Below, one piece after another: positions 50,008 to 59,077 of a stretch of DNA of 64,000 nucleotides. A program made the position numbers and the translations under genes. Numbering within the stretch: position 1 is the stretch's first letter; the number at the start of each line of letters is the position of its first letter. This stretch comes from CAIWHR01 sp963788185 (lineage in GTDB: Bacteria; Pseudomonadota; Gammaproteobacteria; Burkholderiales; Casimicrobiaceae). The stretch spans positions 62,001 to 126,000 of the forward strand of contig CAWBGE010000022.1 of the NCBI GenBank assembly GCA_963788185.1, written 5' to 3'. The notes under the pieces are model-generated. The model was not told the origin of the DNA. It worked only from the letters and a program-made list of their open reading frames with translations, and searched no databases.

Positions 50008-52248
50008 ATGCCAGAGTCAACGTCAGATCCCCTGCGCCGCAGCATCGTCGTGGCGCTGACGCTTTCGGCGCTCGTCGGCCAGCACGATGCATTGGCCGTC
50101 GACGTCGCGCCGCGAAGGACCTCGGGCGCGTTGCCGCGCATCGGCCTCGCGTTGTCGGGCGGCGGTGCGCGCGGCATCGCGCACGTCGGTGTGCTCAAGG
50201 TGCTTGACGAGATGCGCATTCCCATCCATTGCGTCACCGGCGCGAGCATGGGTTCGATTGTGGGAGGCGCTTTCGCCGCCGGCACCCCGCCGGCGGAACT
50301 CGAGGAGCTCGTTCTGGCAGCCGACTGGGACGAAATTTTTCGCGACAAGCCGCCTCGAGACGAAATTTCGATCCGCCGCAAGGGCGACGATTTCAAGACG
50401 CTGTTCGCGCCGGAGTTCGGTGTCAGGGACGGTAGCCTCGCGTTGCCGATGGGGGTGATCGCCGGTGTCTCGATCGAGGCGTTCTTCCGGGTGCTGACCG
50501 CACCGGCGATGGGCATCTACGACTTCGACAAGCTGCCGATCCCCTTTCGCGCGCTGGCGACCGACATCGAGACCGGCGAATCGGTGGTGCTGCACCGCGG
50601 CAGCGTGGCGCAGGCGATGCGCGCCAGCATGGCCGTCCCCGGCGCGATCGCGCCGGTCGAGATCGACAACCGGCTGCTGGTCGACGGCGGCATCGCCAAC
50701 AATCTCCCGATCGATGCGGCGCGCAAGCTGTGCGGCGACGTCGTGATCGCCGTCAACATCTCCACCCCGCCGATGAAGCGCAAGGACCTCACCTCGGCAC
50801 TGTCGATCGCGGGCCAGCTGGTCAACTTCCTCGGCAAGCAGACGGTCGACGAACAGTTGAAGAGCATGGGTAGCGGCGACGTGCTGATCGAACCCGCCCT
50901 GGGGGATATCTCGGCGAGCAGCTTCGCGCGTTCCAGCGACGCCATCCGCATCGGCGAGGAGGCGACGCGCGCGATGGCGTCTTCGCTGGCGCGCTACAGC
51001 CTGCCGCCGGAACAGTACGCGGCGGTGCGGGCGCTACAGGTCGCGGACCGCAGGTCGCTGGGCACCGTCGACGAGATCCGCTTCGAAGGCCTGGAGCGCA
51101 CCAACCCGGCGGTGCTGCGCGGACTGGTGCGAAGCGAGCCGGGCCAGCCATTGACCGAGGACAAGATCGGCGCCGACCTGCGCCGTATCTACGGCCGCGG
51201 CGACTTCGAAAGCGTCGGCTACCACATCCTTGGCGACGGCGGCCCGCGCGCGATGGTCATCACCCCGCGCGAAAAATCGTGGGGACCGGACTTCCTGCGC
51301 TTCGGCATCGGCCTCGAGAGCGATTTCCAGGGCGACAACGCGTTCAATCTGCTGGTCCAGTACCGTCGGACCTGGCTCAACCGGCTGGGCGGGGAATGGC
51401 TGACCGAGGCGCAGGTCGGGCAGGACACCCACCTCTACTCGGAGTTCTTCCAGCCGCTGCACGAGGCGGGGTCGTGGTTCGTGTCCCCCTACGGCGGGAT
51501 TGGCCAGACGACGCGTTCGGTGTTCAGCGGCGACGACAAGATCGCGGACTACCTGGTGGCGTCCGCGCGCGCAGGCGTCGACACGGGCGCAGTGCTCGGA
51601 ACGCGGGGGATCGCGCGCATCGGAGCGTTGTGGAACAAGGTGTACGCGCGGGTCGAGACCGGTGACGCGGTCCTGCCTTCGATTCGCGAGCTTTCGGCCG
51701 GTGTGCGTGCTCAACTGACGATCGACCAGCTTGATCAGGCGTGGTTTCCGTTGAGTGGCTATGCCGCCCGCGCGAGGGTCTATGGGGCGACGAAGTCGCT
51801 CGGATCGGACCTCAACTACCAGCGCGTCGACGGGGCCGCCACCGTGGTCAGGTCATGGGGGGCGCACACGTTGAATCTCCACGTCGCCGGTGGCACCGAT
51901 CTCGGTTCGGACATGCCGGCGTACGAGTCCTTCGTGCTCGGTGGACCACTACGGCTTTCCGGATTCCGCCTCGATCAGTTCGCGGGTCGCCAGTTCGTTT
52001 TCGGGCGCGCGATCTACTACAACCGCGTGTTGGCCATGCCGGGCCTGCTGGGCTCGGGCTTGTACGCAGGCGGGTCGGCGGAAGTCGGATCGATCAGGGA
52101 TCGCATCGACGGACTGCCGTCTCCGGGAACGCGGTACTCCGGATCGCTGTTCCTGGGTGCCGACACCTTTGCCGGCCCGGCCTACCTCGGTGCCGGAATC
52201 GGCAACGGCGGCAGTTTCAGTGTCTATCTGCTGCTCGGTGCGCCATGA
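50008..52248 (+). CDS. Patatin-like phospholipase with POTRA and outer-membrane barrel (PlpD/type Vd-like)
   Basis: A protein of 746 residues from ATG 50008. After an N-terminal signal (about 1-30) the patatin domain has the oxyanion loop SGGGARG (50-56), nucleophile Ser80 in GASMGS and catalytic Asp226 in DGGIAN. A POTRA-like domain (RSLGTVDEIRFEGLERTNPA, RIYGRGDFESVGYHI) leads to a BamA/surface-antigen type beta-barrel (YRRTWLNRLGGEWLTEAQVG, ending FSVYLLLGAP). This is the layout of P. aeruginosa PlpD, which secretes or displays a lipase. Its stop codon lies within the first unit of a 60-bp repeat array. Confidence 0.92.
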   Translation: MPESTSDPLRRSIVVALTLSALVGQHDALAVDVAPRRTSGALPRIGLALSGGGARGIAHVGVLKVLDEMRIPIHCVTGASMGSIVGGAFAAGTPPAELEELVLAADWDEIFRDKPPRDEISIRRKGDDFKTLFAPEFGVRDGSLALPMGVIAGVSIEAFFRVLTAPAMGIYDFDKLPIPFRALATDIETGESVVLHRGSVAQAMRASMAVPGAIAPVEIDNRLLVDGGIANNLPIDAARKLCGDVVIAVNISTPPMKRKDLTSALSIAGQLVNFLGKQTVDEQLKSMGSGDVLIEPALGDISASSFARSSDAIRIGEEATRAMASSLARYSLPPEQYAAVRALQVADRRSLGTVDEIRFEGLERTNPAVLRGLVRSEPGQPLTEDKIGADLRRIYGRGDFESVGYHILGDGGPRAMVITPREKSWGPDFLRFGIGLESDFQGDNAFNLLVQYRRTWLNRLGGEWLTEAQVGQDTHLYSEFFQPLHEAGSWFVSPYGGIGQTTRSVFSGDDKIADYLVASARAGVDTGAVLGTRGIARIGALWNKVYARVETGDAVLPSIRELSAGVRAQLTIDQLDQAWFPLSGYAARARVYGATKSLGSDLNYQRVDGAATVVRSWGAHTLNLHVAGGTDLGSDMPAYESFVLGGPLRLSGFRLDQFAGRQFVFGRAIYYNRVLAMPGLLGSGLYAGGSAEVGSIRDRIDGLPSPGTRYSGSLFLGADTFAGPAYLGAGIGNGGSFSVYLLLGAP

Positions 52249-52391
52249 GCCCGAAGGGCCGCCCCGAGGGCGAATACCGACGTTCCCAGCACGAAGGTAG
52301 TCCAGTGACCCCGAAGGGCCGCCCCGAGGGCGAATACCTTCGTTCCCAGCACGAAGGTAGTCCAGTGAGCCCGAAGGGCCGCCCCGAGGCG
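52245..52391 (+). repeat. 60-bp translatable repeat, family 3, tandem array (2.5 units)
   Basis: Two complete 60-bp units (52245-52304, 52305-52364) and a partial third (from 52365). Each begins RTGASCCCGAAGGGCCGCCC and ends CACGAAGGTAGTCCA. Every unit is open in frame as MSPKGRPEGEYRRSQHEGSP or close variants. AAGG lies 7 nt before each ATG/GTG, so a unit could provide ribosome-binding site plus start codon for the next. The first ATG overlaps the stop of the patatin gene as ATGA. A diverged copy is found at the dsbB start (8616-8684). Confidence 0.85.
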
Positions 52392-52523
52392 CAGAATGCG
52401 GGTTCGTGCCGCGCGACGGGTTAGTATCCTGCTTCGTGGACGGATGCAATTGGGAGATCGCGCTTCATGGCGCCGATATCTGCGAGAGAGAACACCAAAC
52501 CCACTTACCTGAAGGAGAGAGTC

Positions 52524-53210
52524 ATGTTGAAACGCATCCTGCGCGCGGCCGTCGCTGCGGCAATGTTCGCGGCCGCCGCCGGCTTCATCGCATCGCCCGC
52601 CGTCGCCCAGTCGGATCAGGCAAAGCTCGTCAGCGCTTCCGAGGTCACGCTATCGAATTTCCTCCGTGATCCGGAGATGGGTTGGCTGCAGCAGAACCTT
52701 CATCGCGCGAAGGCGCTGCTCATTGCACCGGAAGTCGTCAAGGCGGGCTTCATCTTCGGCGGATCGGGCGGCCGCGCCCTGCTGGTCGCGCGCGATTCGA
52801 AGTCGGGCAGGTGGGTCGGCCCGTCGTTCTACAACATGGCCACAGCCAGCGTCGGTTTCCAGGCTGGCGTGTCGGTCTCCGAGACGATCACCCTGGTGAT
52901 GACCGACAAGGGCTTCAATTCGCTGCTCGCCACATCGGTGAAGTTCGGCGCGGATGCGAGCGTCGCGGCAGGTCCGGTGGGCGCGGGCGCCAAGTCCGAT
53001 GTCGTTGCCGACCTGATTGCGTTCAGTCGCGCCAAGGGCATCTACGGCGGCCTCAACCTCGATGGCACGGTCGTGACTTCGGCGGACGAGTGGAACCAGG
53101 CCTTTTTCGGCAAGAGAGTCCTGCCGCCGGACATTCTGGTCCGCGGCACGGTGACGAACGCGCAGGCCGACAGGTTGCTGGCCGCGGTGACGAAGGCTAC
53201 TGCGAAGTAG
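52524..53210 (+). CDS. SYLF-domain (Ysc84-like) lipid-binding exported protein
   Basis: A protein of 228 residues from ATG 52524 with GAAGGAGAG upstream. The signal peptide is residues 1-28 (cleavage near AVA-QS). The SYLF domain is evident: NLHRAKALLIAPEVVKAGFIFGG (two pieces), GRWVGPSFYNMATASVGFQAG, TITLVMTDKGFNSLL and ADASVAAGPVGAGAK, closing with DLIAFSRAKGIYGGLNLDG. Members bind phosphoinositide-like lipids in eukaryotes; bacterial ones are periplasmic and of unknown role. A strong hairpin follows at 53303-53336. Confidence 0.9.
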   Translation: MLKRILRAAVAAAMFAAAAGFIASPAVAQSDQAKLVSASEVTLSNFLRDPEMGWLQQNLHRAKALLIAPEVVKAGFIFGGSGGRALLVARDSKSGRWVGPSFYNMATASVGFQAGVSVSETITLVMTDKGFNSLLATSVKFGADASVAAGPVGAGAKSDVVADLIAFSRAKGIYGGLNLDGTVVTSADEWNQAFFGKRVLPPDILVRGTVTNAQADRLLAAVTKATAK

Positions 53211-53302
53211 TCTCGGCAATCGCTGCAGGCAGCATGGCGTGGCTCGAGCCCGCGCCGGATCGCTGCATCTGGCACCCGGACATTCGGCGCTTCGTGTTGC
53301 GT

Positions 53303-53336
53303 AGCACCCCGATTCGCAATTGCGAAACGGGGTGCT
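53303..53336. terminator. Bidirectional hairpin between SYLF gene and dapB-like gene
   Basis: AGCACCCCG and CGGGGTGCT (9 bp) enclose the palindrome TTCGCAATTGCGAA, with a single A-A mismatch between the two parts. The structure is symmetrical and lies between convergent genes, touching the stop codon of the dapB-like gene, as expected for a shared terminator. Confidence 0.7.
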
Positions 53337-54136
53337 CAGAGGTCGAGCACCGAGTCCAGCCCGCGGTGGACGCCCACCAGCGTCGATACCTTGCGAATGG
53401 CGAGCAGCGCCCCGTCGACGTACGGGCGAGCGCTGCCTCCCGAGTCGTGACGGAGGGTCAGCCTTTGATCCGGCATTCCGAAGATGATCTCGGCGCTGAT
53501 CACGTATCCGGGTAGACGAAGCGAGTGCACCTGGGATCCCGCCAGCGTGGCGCCTCGGGCTTCCCGAGGCCCCACCGTCCGATCCACCGGGATCGAAGGC
53601 TCGGGACGACGCAGCTTAGACAGGCGGGTCGCGAGTTCGCGGGCTGTCCCGCTTGGCGCGTCGATCTTGTCGTCGTGCGCGTAGTCGATGATCTCCCACT
53701 GCGGAATGAGCTTCGCGGCAGCTTCGGCGAACTTCTGCAGCAACACGACGGTCAAGGCGAAGTTGCCGCAGGCGAGCACCCCGCGACGCTGATTGCGCGC
53801 GACCCCGTCGATCTCCGCGAAATCGTCGTCGGTGAGGCCCGATGTGCCCACCACCACGTGCGCGCCGCGTTCCAGCGCGATCAATATGTTGGTTCTGGCG
53901 CTGTCCGGCTTGGTGTACTCGACGAAGACGTCGCAGGGGCTGGAGAGCGCCTCCGCGGCCGACGCGTAGACCGGACAGGCGACGCCCGCCTCGCCCAGCA
54001 CCTCGCCCAGGCTGCGGCCCGCATGCTTGCGCGAGACGGCGGCGACGAGCGCAAGGTCCGCAGTCTTGGCAACCGAGCGCGCAAGCTCCGAGCCGGCCCA
54101 GCCCGTCGCACCCGCCAAACACACTTTGATCGCCAT
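53336..54136 (-). CDS. Divergent DapB-like (dihydrodipicolinate reductase family) protein
   Basis: A protein of 266 residues. The N-terminal nucleotide-binding loop VCLAGATGWAGSELARSV and the C-terminal DapB domain are present, including DAPSGTARELA. The catalytic stretch is unusual: standard DapB has A-H-H-x-x-K-x-D-A-P-S-G-T, whereas here AHDDKIDAPSGT is one residue shorter and keeps only the first His plus the Lys. It may still reduce the lysine-pathway intermediate or act on a related substrate. No other lysine gene is near. Confidence 0.78.
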   Translation of the reverse strand: MAIKVCLAGATGWAGSELARSVAKTADLALVAAVSRKHAGRSLGEVLGEAGVACPVYASAAEALSSPCDVFVEYTKPDSARTNILIALERGAHVVVGTSGLTDDDFAEIDGVARNQRRGVLACGNFALTVVLLQKFAEAAAKLIPQWEIIDYAHDDKIDAPSGTARELATRLSKLRRPEPSIPVDRTVGPREARGATLAGSQVHSLRLPGYVISAEIIFGMPDQRLTLRHDSGGSARPYVDGALLAIRKVSTLVGVHRGLDSVLDL

Positions 54137-54217
54137 GGAGTCTGCCTCAGTCGGTTGGACGGGGTGTCGCGCCGTGACACGTTTTCGAAGCGTGCCAGCG
54201 TGGGGTCGGAGGCCTCG

Positions 54218-54613
54218 CTATCGCGGGGCGCACATGCGTTGCTGCCCGGTCACCGGCTGTGCGCTGGTCAGGTTGCGGTTGCGCCAGACCGCAAGCAGCC
54301 AGAACACGAGTCCGTGCAACGCGCCGATGGCGGAGAAGGACGGCACCACGAACGCGAGCAGACGCGCGTGGGTCAGGGCAAAGGGTGTGGCGCAGACAAA
54401 TCCGAGCGCCGCGCTGCTCAGCATGCAATTCAATGCGGTCAATTGCCCGCGCCGGCGCAGGGCCTGAAAGATCGGCACGCCGATCGCCGTTGCCGGGACG
54501 GTGAAAGTGCCGATGATCAGCATGCTCTGCACCGGATCGACTCCGCCACCGAAGAAGGCGATCAATGGCAGGCTGAGCGCGACGAGAACGAATGCTGAAA
54601 TGACACGAAACAT
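54218..54613 (-). CDS. Small four-helix membrane protein of unknown function
   Basis: A protein of 131 residues from ATG 54613 (a GTG three codons upstream is possible). It has four predicted membrane segments: VISAFVLVALSLPLIAFFG, MLIIGTFTVPATAIGVPIF, MLSSAALGFVCATPFALTH and FSAIGALHGLVFWLLAVW. The loops are basic and the tail ends QPVTGQQRMCAPR. No family recognised. It starts no visible operon and lies between the dapB-like gene and the ABC importer. Confidence 0.6.
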   Translation of the reverse strand: MFRVISAFVLVALSLPLIAFFGGGVDPVQSMLIIGTFTVPATAIGVPIFQALRRRGQLTALNCMLSSAALGFVCATPFALTHARLLAFVVPSFSAIGALHGLVFWLLAVWRNRNLTSAQPVTGQQRMCAPR

Positions 54614-54735
54614 GGCGGCCACCCATCAAGGGTCCCGCGCGTCGCGGCGACCCGAAGCGCGGGCACTTTGCCCCGCGGTCGCGGCCGGTGCGCCCGCCGA
54701 CGGGCCGTTGGAGACAGGCTGCCCGGGCGAAGATT

Positions 54736-55776
<1,041 letters not shown>

Positions 55777-55792
55777 TCGCGTCCGATTCTCA

Positions 55793-56794
<1,002 letters not shown>

Positions 56795-56876
56795 GGTCAG
56801 TCCGGCTGTAAGGGAGCCCGTCGACGGGTCGCGGGTCGAACCGGCACCGGCCGGGCGCTCGCTGGAATCCTGCCGT

Positions 56877-58004
56877 CTACAAATAGGGGTCCGCCGCGTC
56901 GCGTATCCCGTCGCCCATGAAATTGAACGCGAGGACTGCGACGATGACGGCAATGGACGGATAGAGCAGCCAGGGAGAAATGACCAGGGCCTGGATGTTC
57001 TGGGCATCCTGGAGGAGCACCCCCCAACTGATCGCCGGCGGCCTCAGGCCGAGGCCGAGGAAACTCAACGACGTCTCGCTGATGATGATCGCGGGGATCG
57101 CCAGCGTCGTCGCCGCGATGATGTGGCTGATGAACGAGGGCACCATGTGGCGGAAGATGATCCTCGACTTGCTGCAACCGAGGAGCTCGGCCGCCATGAC
57201 GAAATCCTCTTCCTTGAGCGAAATGAACCGCCCGCGGACGACCCGGGCAAGCTCGGTCCAGCCGATCAGCGAAATGATGATGGTGATGGCGAAGTAGACC
57301 TTCACGACGTCCCAGTCGGCGGGCAGCGCCGCGGCGAGGCCCATCCACAGCGGAATCGTCGGGATCGAGCGCAGGATCTCGATGATCCGCTGGATCACCG
57401 TATCGGCCAGTCCGCCGAAATAGCCGGAGATGCCGCCGAGGACGACGCCCAGCACCAGACTCAGGGCCACGCTGACCAGACCTATGGTCATCGACGTCCG
57501 TGTGGCATACATGAGCCGCGACCACATATCGCGCCCCTGCATGTCCGTTCCGAGCAGGAAAAGCGTCTCCCCCGCCTTCGCTCCTTCCACACCGATGAAA
57601 CGGCGGTCGGCCGGGATGAAGCCCAGCAATTCGTAGGGTTCGCCGCGGCCGAAGAACGTGACCGGGATCTTCTTCGTCGTGTCGGGAACGTAGACGCGCT
57701 TGAAAGTGAGCGGGTCTCGCGTCCCCGCCAACGGGTGGACATAGGGCCTGAAGCTTCCCTCGTCGAACCAATGGATCTGCTGCGGCGCCATCAGCGATCG
57801 CTGTGCTTCCGATTCCTGCGGATCCGCATAGGCGAAGAAATCCGCAAAGATCGCGACGAAATAGAAAGCGATCAGGACGATGGTCCCGCCGGCCGCAAGC
57901 CTGTGCTTACGAAAACGCCACCACATCAGCTGCCACTGCGTGGCGACGGCGATCCTGTCTTCCGCCAGGACCCCGGTTTCGGGTGCCGGTGCGATCTCCG
58001 CCAT
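56877..58004 (-). CDS. Oligopeptide-type ABC transporter permease (OppC/DppC-like)
   Basis: A protein of 375 residues from ATG 58004, which overlaps the stop of the upstream permease (TGATG). The first membrane segment (GGTIVLIAFYFVAIFADFF) is followed by an unusually long periplasmic stretch of about 100 residues, then five more helices with the EAA loop EEDFVMAAELLGCSKSRIIFRHMVP (two pieces). The long loop marks the OppC subtype that pairs with large binding proteins, as here (687-residue receptor). Confidence 0.92.
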   Translation of the reverse strand: MAEIAPAPETGVLAEDRIAVATQWQLMWWRFRKHRLAAGGTIVLIAFYFVAIFADFFAYADPQESEAQRSLMAPQQIHWFDEGSFRPYVHPLAGTRDPLTFKRVYVPDTTKKIPVTFFGRGEPYELLGFIPADRRFIGVEGAKAGETLFLLGTDMQGRDMWSRLMYATRTSMTIGLVSVALSLVLGVVLGGISGYFGGLADTVIQRIIEILRSIPTIPLWMGLAAALPADWDVVKVYFAITIIISLIGWTELARVVRGRFISLKEEDFVMAAELLGCSKSRIIFRHMVPSFISHIIAATTLAIPAIIISETSLSFLGLGLRPPAISWGVLLQDAQNIQALVISPWLLYPSIAVIVAVLAFNFMGDGIRDAADPYL

Positions 58005-58993
58005 CACTGCCGCCCCAACCGGATTCTCGGGTCGACCCACATCAGCAGCAGGTCCGAGATGAACGTTCCGACGACGGTCATCACCCCGAGCAGCAGGACG
58101 ATGGTTCCGGCCAGGAACATGTCCTGGGCGATCAGCGCCTTGAGCAGCAGGGGGCCGACGGTGGGCAGGCTCAGGACGAGCGATACGATGATGCTTCCGG
58201 ATACCACGTAGGGCAGCAGGTAACCGATGGTGCTCACGAACGGATTGAGCGCTACCCGGACCGGGTACCGCAGGACGACCCGGTATTCCGGAAGTCCGCG
58301 TGCACGCGCCGTCATCACGTAGGGCTTTCTCAATTCATCCAGCAGGTTCGACCGCATGATGCGGATCAGCTGGGCGGTTCCGGCGACGCCGAGGACGACG
58401 GCCGGTATCGGCAGGTGCTTGGTGAGGTCCCACACTCTCGCCATGCTCCAGGGCGCTTCGGCGAAGTCGGGCGAAAAGAGCCCGCCCACGTTCGCGCCGA
58501 ACCAGGCGAAGCCAACGTACATGACGACGAGCGCCAGCAGGAACCCGGGAATGGCGAGGCCGATGAAACCGATGAACGTGAACAGGTAATCCGCGAACGA
58601 GTAGGGGTAGACCGCGGAGTAGATCCCGATCGGCAGGGCCAGCGCCCAGGTGAAGATGATCGCCGCCACCGAGATGACCATGGTCAGGGTCAGGCGGTCG
58701 CCGATCACGTCGGAAACGGGCCGCCCCCACTCCATCGCCATGCCGAAATTTCCCTGCAGGATGAGCCCCATCCACTTCGCATACTGAACCGTGATCGGCT
58801 TGTCGAGGCCGAGCTGCTCGCGCATCGCCATCGCCTCGCCTTCGGAAACCGCGCTTCCCGACGCCGACATCGAGGCGATGTACGAAGTGACGTAATCGCC
58901 GGGAGGCAGGTGGATGATCATGAACGACAGCACGGAAATGGCCCAGACCGTGAGCACGGCCAGCAGCAAGCGACGAACGATGTAGGCCACCAT
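58004..58993 (-). CDS. Oligopeptide-type ABC transporter permease (OppB/DppB-like)
   Basis: A protein of 329 residues with six membrane segments. It has the N-terminal YIVRRLLLAVLTVWAISVLSF, the GNFGMAMEWGRPVSDVI loop and EAA-type KPYVMTARARGLPEYRVVLRY (two pieces). It forms the channel with the OppC-like subunit and starts 84 bp after the receptor gene, across two hairpins. Confidence 0.92.
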   Translation of the reverse strand: MVAYIVRRLLLAVLTVWAISVLSFMIIHLPPGDYVTSYIASMSASGSAVSEGEAMAMREQLGLDKPITVQYAKWMGLILQGNFGMAMEWGRPVSDVIGDRLTLTMVISVAAIIFTWALALPIGIYSAVYPYSFADYLFTFIGFIGLAIPGFLLALVVMYVGFAWFGANVGGLFSPDFAEAPWSMARVWDLTKHLPIPAVVLGVAGTAQLIRIMRSNLLDELRKPYVMTARARGLPEYRVVLRYPVRVALNPFVSTIGYLLPYVVSGSIIVSLVLSLPTVGPLLLKALIAQDMFLAGTIVLLLGVMTVVGTFISDLLLMWVDPRIRLGRQ

Positions 58994-59015
58994 GGCAACT
59001 CCGTGGAAAACGGTT

Positions 59016-59067
59016 CGGGCGCCCGCAGGCGCCCGGGTGGAACGCAGCCGCCTGCAATGCAGGCGGC
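59016..59067 (-). terminator. Two tandem hairpins after the receptor gene (attenuator)
   Basis: CGGGCGCC-N4-GGCGCCCG (59016-59035) and GCCGCCTGC-AAT-GCAGGCGGC (59047-59067) are perfect stems of 8 and 9 bp. They lie between the binding-protein gene and the permeases. Such structures usually stabilise the abundant receptor mRNA and reduce transcription into the membrane genes. Confidence 0.65.
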
Positions 59068-59077
59068 CGCCGCAATG

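Noticed and set aside
52245..52391. CRISPR array
   Set aside because: The 60-bp units are contiguous without spacers and open in frame, so this is a tandem repeat and not a CRISPR array.
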